DNA from: an uncultured Colwellia sp. | GTDB taxonomy: Bacteria; Pseudomonadota; Gammaproteobacteria; Enterobacterales; Alteromonadaceae | Length of the DNA: 43,143 bases | Assembly (NCBI GenBank): GCA_913049915.1 | Contig: CAJWZC010000024.1 | Span: forward strand, 1 to 43,143 | Direction of reading: 5' to 3' | Shown: piece after piece, positions 1 to 9,953 of the stretch | Layout: every line of letters starts with the position of its first letter | Position numbering within the stretch: the stretch's first letter is position 1 | The notes under the pieces: generated by a model | What the model was told of the DNA's origin: nothing | What the model saw: only the letters and a program-made list of their open reading frames with translations | Database searches by the model: none | Program-made: the position numbers and the translations under genes

Positions 1-1
1 A

Positions 2-103
2 GATAAAATTGATGAGTTCTTTAGCGAAACACTTCCCACAATAGGTGATATTTTAGCTACCCGAATTAAGGACAATTTTCAGGTATTAAAATCTGCATCT
101 TGA
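2..103 (+). CDS. C-terminal end of a probable IS630-type transposase (partial)
   Basis: An open frame enters from the left edge and stops at a TGA at 101-103, leaving 33 residues. The tail contains ETLPTIGDILATRIKDNFQV, which resembles the C-terminal end of IS630-family DDE transposases as I remember them. The catalytic residues would lie outside the window, so the family call rests on a short stretch. It is immediately followed by a second, unrelated transposase relic, which supports a small graveyard of mobile elements. It could also be the end of another protein. Confidence 0.4.
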   Translation, partial: DKIDEFFSETLPTIGDILATRIKDNFQVLKSAS

Positions 104-127
104 AGTGTGATGGGTATATATCAATCA

Positions 128-330
128 ATGACAAAAAAAAGGGCATTACTTAAATTCGATAAATTCTGCTCGCGCTGGCATGATAAATACCCACAAAAAA
201 GCTGTTCTTAGCCTGTATTAGACGAACCTAAACACGCTATTCAAATACCCTTAATAAATTCGTAAAGCTATCTACACAACAAATACGATAGGGTCACTTC
301 ACAGTGTTATTAGAAAGGCGATTAAGAAAC
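128..330 (+). pseudogene. Decayed IS256-family transposase C-terminus
   Basis: Two frames together recover the conserved C-terminal region of IS256-type (mutator-like) transposases. From 128 the frame reads LLKFDKFCSRWHDKYPQ. After a frameshift, the frame through 222-330 reads TNLNTLFKYP, then two stops (252-257), then IRKAIYTTNTIGSLHSVIRK. The family signature is roughly NLNTLF.YP.DIRKAIYTTNAIESLNSVIRKAIKKR, so the match is strong. The Glu of the usual IES triad has become Gly. The N-terminal three quarters are missing, and the frameshift plus stops make it non-functional. After about 330 no similarity is visible and 331-427 shows no gene. Confidence 0.75.
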
Positions 331-427
331 TAGAAAGCGGCCTTGGATCGATTTATCATGTAATTCGAAAACTGTTTAAAGGACTTTATTTAAAATTGGC
401 AGTTACACAAAATCTGTTAAAGAGCCA

Positions 428-763
428 CTATCGAGCAAAATTTTTATCAAGCGATTTAGCTCTAGCGCTACTAAATTCGTCTTCATCTACAACACACTCA
501 TGCACTTTGAGCACACTCACTTTCTTATTTGACTTTGATGTCGCAACTTTACTTCCGTTAACACGTTGAGGTAATGATTTAAGTTTTTTGGCTTTAAGTC
601 GATATAATAATATACTCTCATTTCCACTGGCTAAAACTACATAGCATTTAGCATTTATCGACTTACTATATATATTTCTTTGTTGCGTGTCTGCTAAGGC
701 TGAATTTGTAGTTAGTATCAAAAAAAGGCTAACTAAAAGGTTACATAGTATCATATTGTTCAT
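428..763 (-). CDS. tapY2: TapY2-family type IV pilus-associated secreted protein
   Basis: A small exported protein of about 111 residues. I start it at the Met at 763, not the upstream Met at 799, because this removes the overlap with pilE and gives a clean signal peptide (hydrophobic core LCNLLVSLFLILTTNSALA, cleavage before DTQQ). GGAAGAG lies just upstream, overlapping the pilE stop. The mature part has a KCYVVL segment, two cysteines (KCY and HECV) that could form a disulfide, and a C-terminal FSSARAKSLD stretch. These match my memory of the TapY2 proteins encoded after pilE in Shewanella, Aeromonas and Vibrio. It is the last gene of the operon. Its molecular role in pilus function is not established. 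Confidence 0.7.
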   Translation of the reverse strand: MNNMILCNLLVSLFLILTTNSALADTQQRNIYSKSINAKCYVVLASGNESILLYRLKAKKLKSLPQRVNGSKVATSKSNKKVSVLKVHECVVDEDEFSSARAKSLDKNFAR

Positions 764-764
764 T

Positions 765-1199
765 TTACTCTTCCCAGCATAAAGCTGGCGCTTTAGCACC
801 AGTCTCTGTTAATGTAATAACCTTACAGGCATTATCCCTAGTAGCCTGCACACCCTGAGCCGTTGCCATAAGGGTGAAGGAACTACCATCAACTGATGAA
901 GAAATAATATAATTACCACTCTCAGTCTTCATATTAGTCTCAGTGCCTATCCCTAATTTGCTTATATTATTGGTATAAGCTCTACTATCGACAAATAACT
1001 GCTCCTGTAAATTGGCTAAGCGCACCAGTTGTTGTGGAGCTTCAGCTCTATTCGAGCGTACAACAAAACTAGTGTAAGACGGGTAAGCTACTGCCGCGAG
1101 AATACCGATAATAGCAACGACAATCATAAGTTCAATTAAGGTAAAGCCCTTAAAATTAGCAATCTTCTTGACAGGTAATAGTGTGTTAAATATTGTCAT
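765..1199 (-). CDS. pilE: Type IV minor pilin PilE
   Basis: A 144-residue prepilin. An 18-residue leader ends in a Gly followed by the classic class III motif [20 protein letters not shown], so prepilin peptidase PilD would cut after Gly18 and N-methylate the Phe. Glu at position +5 of the mature protein is present. The globular part has two cysteines (NACKV and ALCWEE) consistent with a C-terminal disulfide loop. The length is typical of PilE-like minor pilins. Its ATG overlaps the pilY1 stop by one base (TAATG), indicating translational coupling. Given the neighbouring pilVWXY1 genes, it is most likely a minor pilin of the tip or priming complex and not the major subunit PilA. Confidence 0.9.
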   Translation of the reverse strand: MTIFNTLLPVKKIANFKGFTLIELMIVVAIIGILAAVAYPSYTSFVVRSNRAEAPQQLVRLANLQEQLFVDSRAYTNNISKLGIGTETNMKTESGNYIISSSVDGSSFTLMATAQGVQATRDNACKVITLTETGAKAPALCWEE

Positions 1200-4100
1200 T
1201 ATTGTTCCTCTTCCACATATAAGTAAGTTCGCATAGTTTGAAGCATAAAAGCGCTATCGACTAGTTTACGGCCCACAATAATATTACCAACGGCTTGAAT
1301 TTCACCTGTATCTGCATTGGTTTTATCGGTAATAACAAGTGTAGGCGTTCCTAAAAATTGCTCACTAATAAAAGTTTTTCTGTCATCACCAGGTGTACCA
1401 TCACTTGTATTATATTTATGAATACCAAGGGCTAAATCAACTGAATATAACCAGCCTTGGCCATTAATCACCTCACAAATACCAGCTGTTTCAGTGGGTG
1501 GGGTATAGGTTGTGAAATTAACCTGATTGTTAATCACTAGAGCAGAAGAGGTGCTTTTCTCTCCTAGCAAGTTAAGATCAATAAACCAGCCAGACTTCAG
1601 GCTCACTTGCAAAGATAAAGTCGCTCTTTCCTGGGTGGTCAGTACATCACTAAATGGATTATCAGTATAATCTGCTAAATCACTAAAGTTAATAGGGCTT
1701 GGTGAAGATGGTACGGTCGAATTAGTAAATTGGCGGCTCTTGATATTGATGTCTTTTATCATAAAAAAAGCATCATCATTATTATTGTTTAATGGGTTAG
1801 TTTTATCACCACTACCAATTAAAATTGCGTCATAAGGTATATCTTGTTGAATAATAATAGCTTTATCATCAGAGTCAACCTTACCAGTATCAATAGTTTC
1901 AGTAATATAAGCTCTGACAATATCAGGTTCACTAAAAAAACGACGATCATTATCGTGTGTTGCAGAGCTTTCATCAGCATTACCGAGGCTGGCAAGTTTA
2001 AACACCGAGAACTTACTCTTATCAGACCCTGGCATATCAACACGCCAAACATTACCGCCAGTATCACCTGCGTACAAGCGGTCAGTGAAACCATCACCAT
2101 CACTATCTAACGTAGCAATACTAGAGGGAATACTGTCACTACCATTAAAGTTTGTATCACCGGAAGGGGATAAACTCCATACTAAAGTGCCCGTTTCTGC
2201 ATCAACCATAAATATGGCCTTACCTTTTGAGTCAGCTCCTACTTGTCCACCAATATTATGAGAATCTTTTATGGTGTCATATCCACCCCCAAAAATTAAT
2301 GTTGGTTTCGCAGTACTGTCATCAACATTAAGTTGAGAAAAAATAACCTTAGGTTGCGACCATGTTTGACCAAGCTCTACAAAATCTCCACTTCCGCCCT
2401 CAATAGTCCACATTACTTTAGGGACGCTTGGGTTAGTAATATCGATGGCATAATATGAATTACCGCCTCGACGATAACCAAAGAACAGCCATACTTTGTC
2501 GTCTTCATTAACCTTACCGTCACCATTATTATCTGTAATATGTGAAGTAATGAGTCCGTCAATACCATAAATTTTGGCGCTGGTGTCTAAGTTTTGCCTC
2601 AAGGGGTTGATATTTCGGATGAATTCCTTTGGCATGAACGCCCAAACCTCATCAATAGTATTAGTAGTTTCATCATCTTTAAACATATGTAGAACACCAT
2701 GGTTAGTACCAATAACAACATAAATATCGCCATTACCATAGTTAATCACCACAGGTTTAGAATGTAATGGGTCACCAAAAACATCCGGGCGAACTTCACC
2801 CAAGGTCACACCATCATCATTCACATCATCAGTATCACTGCCATTTATCCAGGCAAGCATATCCTTAATATTATCTTTCTCGTTGTTTACATCTATATCT
2901 GATACACCCAACTCGGCAGCCAAATCGGCTTGTGTAGGGAACGTAAGGCTTGTGATTACATCACTATATTGCAATTTAACTAATTGATTAGGCATTCCAA
3001 CACTACCTAAGTCACTCCACATTTTCCTCCCAACTTTGTTACTGAGCATTTCAGAAACCCCTCCTTTACCAACCGCATTACCATCGACATCGGAAGACCA
3101 ATAACTTTGAACATTTTCAGAGAAAAAACCGGTAGAATCGTTAACAGCATCAAGATCATTACTACCTTGTTGAACCCCTTCAATAACTTTATATTTTTTT
3201 AAGTTTCCTCTCCAACGAGGTCCGCTAGAGGGTTCAAACATCGCGTAATAAACTGAGTTAAGGGTTTCGGTTCGGTCAAAATTATTTGACGCGACAGATG
3301 CAGACGTTAATGAATTATTACTCGGATCAATATTTGAAATAAAACTGGTAAGTGCAGCAGTTAAGCCTGCGCTGTTTGCGGCAGCAAAATAATCGCCACC
3401 GCCACGTTTTGCTGCTTCAACAAGTACCGCGGCGGCTTGGTTATCCTCACCTTGTAAATCAGCACCAAAGCCTATGGTATGCACTTCAGCATTTTGAATA
3501 CCAAATTTATCAGCATTTAAATCATTGTTATACATCCAGCCGGCAAGCGCCGGTAAATAACTACTTCTATTATTAGAATCAGTAAATTTATCTGATTCAG
3601 TTATAGATGAACTAAGTAGCAATTCATTAGCAGTGGTATCCTTAACTGGCCTACCATCTGAAATAAGGACGACATAAATAGTTTCATTACAACTAATAAA
3701 TGGCGATTTATATGTACCTTCATTCGTCTCTATACTGAAGTCTCTCTCGGGTAGATCTTTGTCTGGGTTTCCTGATGTATTCCTCTTTTTCCCAAAAAGT
3801 GGGGTTTTACCACCCAAGTATAGAGATGACTCGTATAAGGTTTCACATAGTGGTGTGTAGCCACTAGGCGTTAAACCATTAATAATAGCTAAAATCTCGC
3901 CTTTAGCCTCTGTCGTATTTTCTTCTATGCCCCTGACAACACGACCACCACTATCAGAGTCGTATTCGTTAAAATTAAACACCATCAAACCAAAATCGAT
4001 ACCAGGGGCTGAACTAATCAAACTGTTCACAGCCTCTTTGGCAATTTCCATCCGATTTCGAACAGCATTTGGTGGCACAAGAGAATAGCGAACAAAATTA

Positions 4101-4747
4101 GCGCTGTATAATGTAACTCTATTATCCCAACTAATGTTGGAATTTTCTTTAGTAGGAGTATAATAAACTGGTGAGGCTGCTGAACCTTGATCATTAATGG
4201 GGAAACCTGATGGCATTATGTTGCCATCTTTATGTTGAGCATTGGTATTATCAGAAAAGGTAAAATCATTTTTACAGTCTACTAATTTAATATTATAACC
4301 CTGGGTGTTTGGAAAACCACGCCATTCTGACCTACCTCTATTAAATTGATGCTGCCTTAAATTATCAGAGTAATAGCCATTAGTCGCTAAGGTACTAGTG
4401 GCTGAATTACAACCGTTAATTCTAGATTCAAAACGCCTATTATCATTAAGGCTTGTTATATCACCAATGCCCCCCCCTCCCTTAGTATAGTAAATATACT
4501 CTATCGCACCATCTATTAGTGGCTCACCATAGTGTATATTTGGGTCATACGCTGCTCTAGAATTTTCATCAGTCGTAGACATACTGCCAGAGTCATCAAA
4601 TATAAGAAGCACTTTTGGCCGTATCTCATTTTTCAAAACAGCCTCGCTGAGATATAGTTCTAAGTCCTCTGCAATACTTTGTGAAGACAGCAATAACATG
4701 AAAATGATAATACTGCTAACCAGTAATTTACTAATAAATTGAATCAT
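1199..4747 (-). CDS. pilY1: PilY1 type IV pilus tip adhesin / biogenesis factor
   Basis: A 1182-residue exported protein. Residues 1-27 form a signal peptide ([15 protein letters not shown]). A von Willebrand A-type region follows, with a MIDAS-like DDSGSM at 51-56. The C-terminal part (about residues 650-1160) is the PilY1 beta-propeller, recognised by NHGVLHMF and the hallmark [20 protein letters not shown]. Several Asp-rich loops ([28 protein letters not shown]) look like EF-hand-type calcium sites, as known for Pseudomonas PilY1. The family caps the pilus tip, promotes assembly with the minor pilins, and acts in adhesion and mechanosensing. An AGGA lies 9 bases before the ATG. The gene is coupled to pilE downstream and preceded by pilX after 97 bp. 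Confidence 0.93.
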   Translation of the reverse strand: MIQFISKLLVSSIIIFMLLLSSQSIAEDLELYLSEAVLKNEIRPKVLLIFDDSGSMSTTDENSRAAYDPNIHYGEPLIDGAIEYIYYTKGGGGIGDITSLNDNRRFESRINGCNSATSTLATNGYYSDNLRQHQFNRGRSEWRGFPNTQGYNIKLVDCKNDFTFSDNTNAQHKDGNIMPSGFPINDQGSAASPVYYTPTKENSNISWDNRVTLYSANFVRYSLVPPNAVRNRMEIAKEAVNSLISSAPGIDFGLMVFNFNEYDSDSGGRVVRGIEENTTEAKGEILAIINGLTPSGYTPLCETLYESSLYLGGKTPLFGKKRNTSGNPDKDLPERDFSIETNEGTYKSPFISCNETIYVVLISDGRPVKDTTANELLLSSSITESDKFTDSNNRSSYLPALAGWMYNNDLNADKFGIQNAEVHTIGFGADLQGEDNQAAAVLVEAAKRGGGDYFAAANSAGLTAALTSFISNIDPSNNSLTSASVASNNFDRTETLNSVYYAMFEPSSGPRWRGNLKKYKVIEGVQQGSNDLDAVNDSTGFFSENVQSYWSSDVDGNAVGKGGVSEMLSNKVGRKMWSDLGSVGMPNQLVKLQYSDVITSLTFPTQADLAAELGVSDIDVNNEKDNIKDMLAWINGSDTDDVNDDGVTLGEVRPDVFGDPLHSKPVVINYGNGDIYVVIGTNHGVLHMFKDDETTNTIDEVWAFMPKEFIRNINPLRQNLDTSAKIYGIDGLITSHITDNNGDGKVNEDDKVWLFFGYRRGGNSYYAIDITNPSVPKVMWTIEGGSGDFVELGQTWSQPKVIFSQLNVDDSTAKPTLIFGGGYDTIKDSHNIGGQVGADSKGKAIFMVDAETGTLVWSLSPSGDTNFNGSDSIPSSIATLDSDGDGFTDRLYAGDTGGNVWRVDMPGSDKSKFSVFKLASLGNADESSATHDNDRRFFSEPDIVRAYITETIDTGKVDSDDKAIIIQQDIPYDAILIGSGDKTNPLNNNNDDAFFMIKDINIKSRQFTNSTVPSSPSPINFSDLADYTDNPFSDVLTTQERATLSLQVSLKSGWFIDLNLLGEKSTSSALVINNQVNFTTYTPPTETAGICEVINGQGWLYSVDLALGIHKYNTSDGTPGDDRKTFISEQFLGTPTLVITDKTNADTGEIQAVGNIIVGRKLVDSAFMLQTMRTYLYVEEEQ

Positions 4748-4844
4748 TTCTTTTATTCCTATAAAAATTCTTAATTAACATTGGAGACATTTGATTTTGT
4801 TGCGCGCAATCTATATTTTCAGTGAACAACATATTAACTGCGTA

Positions 4845-5339
4845 TTACGGAACGAGTTGTTGAGATACACCCGTGTTAACAGTAATAACATTCTGATTAT
4901 TGCGGCCAAAATTCCGAGTTGTCGTTAACCTGAAATTGTTACAATCAATTTTCCCTGCAGATGAAGCATTACCTTTTGTGCGAGGACAAGTTTGGCTAAT
5001 ATTAGCTAAATTAATTTGCGCATTGGAATTAGTTCGTGTTCCTGGTAATAAATTAACTGCAACAATAGGAAAGTTATCTCCGTTAACAGGAAGTGCAAAG
5101 CGGTTAACAACACCAGGGGCTAATTCATTAAAAATAACTTCATCTGCAGCACTTATCACTTCTTGTAAGGCCACAGACTTTTCTTCTGTAGCGCCTGACA
5201 TTTTCATATCTGTGGTACTATTTTGCATAAGTGCCGCTGCTACAGCAGTTAATGCCACAAGAAATACTAGTGATACCACCAATACGACACCTCGTTGTTG
5301 ATTAATATTTACGGGGCTAAATTTGCTGATTAATTTCAT
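4845..5339 (-). CDS. pilX: Minor pilin PilX
   Basis: A 164-residue protein with a short basic leader ending QQRG, then a single N-terminal hydrophobic helix VVLVVSLVFLVALTAVAAAL and the polar stretch MQNSTTDMKMSGATEEKSVA typical of PilX N-terminal domains. PilX is an inner-membrane-derived minor pilin that initiates pilus assembly with PilV, PilW, FimU and PilY1. Two cysteines (SQTCPRT and KIDCNNF) lie in the C-terminal part. The family lacks the strict Glu5 context, as here. It follows pilW by 31 bp and precedes pilY1 by 97 bp, so it is in the same operon. Confidence 0.85.
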   Translation of the reverse strand: MKLISKFSPVNINQQRGVVLVVSLVFLVALTAVAAALMQNSTTDMKMSGATEEKSVALQEVISAADEVIFNELAPGVVNRFALPVNGDNFPIVAVNLLPGTRTNSNAQINLANISQTCPRTKGNASSAGKIDCNNFRLTTTRNFGRNNQNVITVNTGVSQQLVP

Positions 5340-5370
5340 GTTGATTACCTTTATGAATCTTTCGCCAGAG

Positions 5371-6378
5371 TTATTGCCAACTAGTTACACTAGCATTATA
5401 TAAAGTGACCGATGAACTAAACAATAGGCGTCGATAGTTATCATTTACAGTAAAATCTAAATCACCTAATTGATAGGTATTAGTGTTGGTATACTTTCTA
5501 TCTGGCCTAATATTTCGCGCTAGCACAAACATTTGTACTGCTATTATGCTTGCATTACCGGCATTGTCCCAGGCATTATCAGGAACATTATTAGCTGATA
5601 AATAATTGTCAACATTACCATCACCGTTAATATCAATGCCGTACATAAAACGTATCATTTCAATCCCATCAATAATGGGAGTAAAATCCATACGTCTATT
5701 TGCTAACCTGCCTTGCATTAACACGGGTACATTATCATCACCTAAAGTACGTTTACGCACATAATAAACATTGTGCTGAATCTGCCAGTATCGGCCATTA
5801 GGGATAAGTGGAGGAAGTAAATTTTCTGAAAATATAGTTCCCGCTAACGCGTTAGCATATAAATAAACATCATCGGCATTAAGGTTTGCCTGTACAACAG
5901 GTTGACTAGTCACACGTTTCAATTGAATCACATCAGAGTTTACTTGCGTTTGAGTATTCGCTACTGTGCCAAAGCAATCAAGCGGATTGGCGTTACCATT
6001 TGTAAGGATAGTTTGGCCCCACAAGGTTCTAAAAGCACCTATTGCTTGTAACAATGTTGCATTGTTAACACCCCCACCCGAGCAATCACCAATTATTGCT
6101 GGGGATGTGATTGTAATGTTTGCTTGATGTAAAGCACCACTTAAATCTCCCCAGAAATTTTGTCGGAGTAAGTCTTCAGTTAAAACACTGATAGCAAAAC
6201 GTCCATTTTCTTGAAGCTCACCATAACTAGTGGTTTCTGCAGTGGTTGTTCTCATACTTACAAAAATACTTAACACCCCTGCAAAAAGGATTAATCCAAT
6301 CGATAAGGCTATCAGTAACTCAACTAAACTAAAACCTTGGGTTTTAAGTGACATCATGTTCTGTATATTTTTTCTCAT
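5371..6378 (-). CDS. pilW: Minor pilin PilW
   Basis: A 335-residue prepilin-like protein. The leader ends KTQG and is followed by FSLVELLIALSIGLILFAGV, a class III cleavage site with Glu at +5. The region just after the helix (ELQENGRFAISVLTEDLLRQNFWG) is the conserved PilW segment. The C-terminal domain is large, as usual for PilW. It contains an Asp-rich DINGDGNVDNYL stretch that could bind calcium. It is transcribed between pilV (20 bp upstream) and pilX (31 bp downstream). Expected role: the pilus priming complex in the inner membrane and at the pilus tip. Confidence 0.88.
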   Translation of the reverse strand: MRKNIQNMMSLKTQGFSLVELLIALSIGLILFAGVLSIFVSMRTTTAETTSYGELQENGRFAISVLTEDLLRQNFWGDLSGALHQANITITSPAIIGDCSGGGVNNATLLQAIGAFRTLWGQTILTNGNANPLDCFGTVANTQTQVNSDVIQLKRVTSQPVVQANLNADDVYLYANALAGTIFSENLLPPLIPNGRYWQIQHNVYYVRKRTLGDDNVPVLMQGRLANRRMDFTPIIDGIEMIRFMYGIDINGDGNVDNYLSANNVPDNAWDNAGNASIIAVQMFVLARNIRPDRKYTNTNTYQLGDLDFTVNDNYRRLLFSSSVTLYNASVTSWQ

Positions 6379-6398
6379 ATTTTACTACTATCAAGAAT

Positions 6399-6959
6399 TT
6401 AAATAATAAAGGCTTGCACAACAACTTGGCGCCTTTTGCTACCAGCGGCACCACAACGTTCATTGTTCGCATTATCTGAAATAGCATCTCTACCTTGCCA
6501 ACTAACGACAACAGTCATTGCGTTACCGTTTCGAAAAATACAACCGCGTCCATCGACGATACCTCCTGCAGCATTTCCATTATCAGTAACATCGCCACCG
6601 ACTAGTGCTCGTTCCCATTCATAAATATCATGAATAACTATTTGACTAGCACTACAAGGAGCATTAGCTACGTTGCAATCAACTACTGGAGGTACATTAA
6701 GTGCGACACCGTAATCATCTCTTGCATAATCCACTAAATTAGCAACATTATTAGCCCTAAGTCTAGCAATCATGTCTTGAGCGAGGCTTGAGGCAAGTGA
6801 ACGTTGCATGGCATCAAAACTACTTTTTTTAGCTGTTGCTTGCAAAGCTACTGCACCTAGAATCCCTATTACTATAATGACCAAGGCGATAATAACCTCA
6901 ATAAAGGTCATGCCCTGCTGCTTGGTAAATAATTTAGTTTTGTAAGAAACTTTGTTCAT
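6399..6959 (-). CDS. pilV: Minor pilin PilV
   Basis: A 186-residue prepilin. The leader ends in TKQQG and is followed by MTFIEVIIALVIIVIGILGAVALQ, the PilV version of the pilin helix with Glu at +5. The next segment, SFDAMQRSLASSLAQDMIARLRANN, is also typical. It is the first gene of the pilVWXY1E-tapY2 operon. In Pseudomonas and many relatives fimT or fimU precedes pilV, but no such gene is visible in the 459 bp upstream. A TATACT hexamer lies on the minus strand about 25-30 bases before the ATG, but no convincing -35 is visible, so the promoter is unplaced. Confidence 0.87.
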   Translation of the reverse strand: MNKVSYKTKLFTKQQGMTFIEVIIALVIIVIGILGAVALQATAKKSSFDAMQRSLASSLAQDMIARLRANNVANLVDYARDDYGVALNVPPVVDCNVANAPCSASQIVIHDIYEWERALVGGDVTDNGNAAGGIVDGRGCIFRNGNAMTVVVSWQGRDAISDNANNERCGAAGSKRRQVVVQAFII

Positions 6960-7418
6960 AAAAATCCCGCCAACAAGGTAACAGTATAAAAATAATTAAT
7001 GTTATGGTTTATTTAACTAGATTGGTACATGCGCTTTCGATTTTTTGAAATATGAGGTATATGTGAAGAGCACCAAAGATGAAGTAAACCTATTTTTCAA
7101 GTATAACAAAATAACTACTCCACAAATGTATTAAGCAAATAAACTGTTTTAATAAAGGAATTCAATCTTAGATTATATCGAAGTTGTATCACAAAAAGAT
7201 TAGAGTAGTTAGCCAAAAGACAATAATTAAAACTCCACTATGTAACGACTACTCTCAGTATTTATATCGATATTAATGAGCTAAAAATTTTACTCATAAA
7301 TACTAACGTCCTTGATTGATATAGTCATAGTGCCAACTACAAAATAGCATCTTGGTAAGACTTTTTAGAACGCAGCACTAAAAGAATTTTTATTTATATT
7401 TTCAGATATTATTGAAGA
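6960..7418. other. 459-bp gap between ispH and pilV with no gene seen
   Basis: No open frame of useful length on either strand and no pilin-like motif (GFTLIEL type) in any frame, so there is no recognisable fimT/fimU remnant. The stretch is very AT-rich and presumably carries the pilV operon promoter. I see no strong terminator for ispH. Confidence 0.6.
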
Positions 7419-8348
7419 TTAGCGTAATTCTATCGGGACTGCAAATACAATACTTTCTTCTTTTCCAGGGTGCTCTATAACTTGATGTCCACCATAGGCT
7501 TTTAGTGCTTCAACAACTTGCTTTATTAATACAGCAGGCGCTGAAGCACCTGCTGTTACCCCAACTTTATTGATCCCTGTCAGCCAGTCTGTTTCAATAT
7601 CCTCTGCAGTATCAATTAAATAAGAGGTAACACCCATTTTACTTGCTAATTCTTTAAGTCGATTAGAGTTAGAGCTGTTTTTTGCACCAACGACCAACAT
7701 AAGATCAACTTTATCAGCTATTTCACGAACAGCATCCTGCCGGTTTTGAGTAGCATAGCAAATATCATCTTTACGTGGCCCTTCAATTAATGGAAATTTA
7801 GCTTGCAGAGCCGATATCACATCCATGGTATCATCAACAGATAAAGTAGTTTGGCTACAAAAATATAGCTTGCCTACATTTTTAACGACTAAATTAGCGA
7901 CATCTTCAGGAGACTCAACCAAATAAATACCTGCTGAATCACTACTATATTGTCCCATGGTTCCTTCAACTTCAGGATGTCCCGCATGACCAATAAGAAT
8001 ACATTCAATATTTTTACGGCTGACTCGTGAAACTTCCATATGAACTTTTGTTACCAATGGGCAAGTTGCATCAAATACTTTTAATGCTCTAGATTTAGCT
8101 TCTTGCCTGACAGTTTTAGATACACCGTGAGCACTAAAAATGACGGTATTATCATCAGGTACTTCATCAAGCTCATCAACAAAAATAGCGCCACGTTCTT
8201 TTAGACCATTTACTACAAATTTATTATGTACAACTTCATGACGAACATAGATAGGCGCGCCAAATAAATCTAAAGCGCGCTCAACAATACTTATGGCTCT
8301 ATCAACACCGGCGCAAAAACCACGAGGATTAGCTAAAATAATTTCCAT
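7419..8348 (-). CDS. ispH: 4-hydroxy-3-methylbut-2-enyl diphosphate reductase
   Basis: A 309-residue IspH (LytB). It catalyses the last step of the MEP isoprenoid pathway, reducing HMBPP to IPP and DMAPP with a 4Fe-4S cluster in the cytoplasm. The three cluster cysteines are at 12 (GFCAGV), 96 (DATCPLV) and 197 (DDICYAT). His41, His74, His124 and Glu126 fall at the same numbers as in the E. coli enzyme. The start has an AAGGAAA about 6 bases upstream. In E. coli and many relatives ispH follows fkpB at the end of the ileS-lspA operon. Here fkpB is 31.5 kb away, so this copy must have its own promoter. The pilus operon follows it, an arrangement known in several gammaproteobacteria. Confidence 0.97.
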   Translation of the reverse strand: MEIILANPRGFCAGVDRAISIVERALDLFGAPIYVRHEVVHNKFVVNGLKERGAIFVDELDEVPDDNTVIFSAHGVSKTVRQEAKSRALKVFDATCPLVTKVHMEVSRVSRKNIECILIGHAGHPEVEGTMGQYSSDSAGIYLVESPEDVANLVVKNVGKLYFCSQTTLSVDDTMDVISALQAKFPLIEGPRKDDICYATQNRQDAVREIADKVDLMLVVGAKNSSNSNRLKELASKMGVTSYLIDTAEDIETDWLTGINKVGVTAGASAPAVLIKQVVEALKAYGGHQVIEHPGKEESIVFAVPIELR

Positions 8349-8721
8349 ACATTTCCTTCAAAATAAGCGACAACAACTACTGGCTAATACCAAAAAACCT
8401 ACGAACTAATGGTACAAAATTTAATGGCGTAAATATTCAAAAACAAGGTTTTATGATGCAACAGCGGACTATTGTGATTAAAAGTAACAATGTTATTGGA
8501 TAATTAGACCATTTTAAAAGATCACTGAGTAGTGTTATTAGAATTTCATTATATCAATGAAACTAATTAATTATATATATTTTAACCGATGATGCTTTAT
8601 AGACACAACTGAAGATGGAGATAAATGGTAAGAATAATTGAACTGATAACAGAAATCATGAAATGAATAGGGCTAGCTTAACTTAGCTTACCCTATTAAA
8701 AGAAACGGTAAGTATGCAGAA
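8349..8721. other. 373-bp gap between pstS and ispH; small hairpins only
   Basis: No gene is seen. Two imperfectly informative inverted repeats are present: TTTCATT/AATGAAA at 8544-8562 (7-bp perfect stem, 5-base loop), and AGGG-AGCT/AGCT-CCCT around 8668-8694 (two 4-bp helices separated by mismatches), which may end pstS transcription. Neither is followed by a clear U-tract. The ispH promoter should lie here but I cannot place it. Confidence 0.5.
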
Positions 8722-9681
8722 TTATAGACCTAATTTTATAAATTCTTTTGCGACAACTTCACTTGGTAGTGGTATGTAACCATCTTTCTCAACAATTTTT
8801 TGACCTGATTTGGAGAGAATCATTTTCAAAAATTCGGCTTCCATTGGAGGTAGTGCTTTATTTGGGTGCTTGTTAACATATACGTATAAATAGCGTGACA
8901 ACGGATACTTACCTGAAATAGCATTTTCCATGTTAGCTTCAATATAGGTTGTACCTTTTTTAGCTAATGGCAAAGAACGCACTCCTGAAGTTCGGTAACC
9001 GATACCTGAATAGCCTATACCATTTAGTGAGGCAGAAACAGATTGCACGACTGAGGCTGAACCCGGCTGCTCATTGACACTGTTTTTGAAATCACCTTTA
9101 CATAATGCTTTCTTTTTAAAATAACCATAGGTACCCGACACTGAATTTCGACCATATAATTGCACATCTTTTCCGGTCCAAACACCTGTCAAACCAAGGT
9201 CACCCCATCGGTCGATATTTTTATCTGCTCCACATTTACGGTTGTTAGAGAAAACAGCATCAACTTGTGCAATGGTTAAACCTTCTAATGGGTTATCTTT
9301 ATGAACAAAAACAGCTAACGCATCAATTGCTACTCTCACTCGCGTAGGTTTATAGCCATAACGTTTTTGAAATGCTTCAATTTCGCGCATTTTCATTTTT
9401 CGACTCATTGGACCAAGGCTTGCGGTTGCTTCAGTTAATGCTGGTGGAGCAGTAGAGGATCCTGCCGCTTGAATTTGTATATTCACATTTGGGTATGTGC
9501 GTTTAAAGTCTTCAGCCCAAAATGTCATCATATTGGCTAGAGTATCAGAGCCTACAGAAGAGACATTACCTGAAATACCGCTAACTTTTTTATACTCTGT
9601 TAACTTTTCATCAAGTGCCATTGCTGAAAAACAAAGTAGACTTGATAAACTGATAATACTTATAACTTTCTTTAAACTCAT
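8722..9681 (-). CDS. pstS: Phosphate-binding protein PstS (PBP-like)
   Basis: A 319-residue periplasmic phosphate-binding protein. Residues 1-23 form a signal peptide ([17 protein letters not shown]). The mature protein has the family phosphate-binding segments [10 protein letters not shown] near the N-terminus, [23 protein letters not shown], and [12 protein letters not shown] in the middle. This is the PBP_like_2 type of PstS found in marine Alteromonadales. It captures inorganic phosphate for the PstCAB ABC transporter. No pstC, pstA or pstB is adjacent, so the permease must be elsewhere. The gene has its own Pho box and sits downstream of phoBR, so it should be induced by phosphate starvation. 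Confidence 0.9.
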   Translation of the reverse strand: MSLKKVISIISLSSLLCFSAMALDEKLTEYKKVSGISGNVSSVGSDTLANMMTFWAEDFKRTYPNVNIQIQAAGSSTAPPALTEATASLGPMSRKMKMREIEAFQKRYGYKPTRVRVAIDALAVFVHKDNPLEGLTIAQVDAVFSNNRKCGADKNIDRWGDLGLTGVWTGKDVQLYGRNSVSGTYGYFKKKALCKGDFKNSVNEQPGSASVVQSVSASLNGIGYSGIGYRTSGVRSLPLAKKGTTYIEANMENAISGKYPLSRYLYVYVNKHPNKALPPMEAEFLKMILSKSGQKIVEKDGYIPLPSEVVAKEFIKLGL

Positions 9682-9743
9682 GGTTATCTCCGGTAAGAGT
9701 TTGAACTATTTAATTATTCACACTATACGAAGTGAACATGACA

Positions 9744-9776
9744 ATTATATGTATATTTTATGACAGAATTATGACG
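9744..9776 (-). promoter_or_regulatory. Pho box and -10 of pstS
   Basis: On the minus strand two 11-bp direct repeats are seen back to back: GCGTCATAATT then CTGTCATAAAA (plus-strand 9756-9776). They match the PhoB consensus CTGTCATAAAW twice with correct phase. A TATAAT (plus-strand 9744-9749) follows at the distance expected when PhoB replaces the -35 contact. The pstS ATG is at 9681, leaving a leader of about 55 bases. Inference: PhoB-activated promoter. Confidence 0.85.
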
Positions 9777-9953
9777 CTCAACAAGAAAGTATTATTAACA
9801 GCCTAACTATGGTTACATCAATAATGAGAATAAATTTTAAAAAATGCTTCAATTAACTATATAGAGATATTGTGATTGAACATAATGACGTTATTAGAAC
9901 TTTAGATCTTTAGATCTTTTCTAAATAATAACATAGTTAATATCATCTCTTAA

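Noticed and set aside
1819-2103. Open frames inside pilY1 in other frames
   Set aside because: They overlap a well-supported pilY1 frame with clear motifs and have no ribosome site or family match.
4799-4808. TTGCGCGCAA palindrome between pilX and pilY1
   Set aside because: It is a short 10-bp site in an operon spacer with no second copy nearby, so it was not called as an operator.
8625-8663. 12-codon mini-ORF after GGAGATAA in the pstS-ispH gap
   Set aside because: The ribosome-site-like sequence is good, but the peptide is too short to judge and nothing else supports it.
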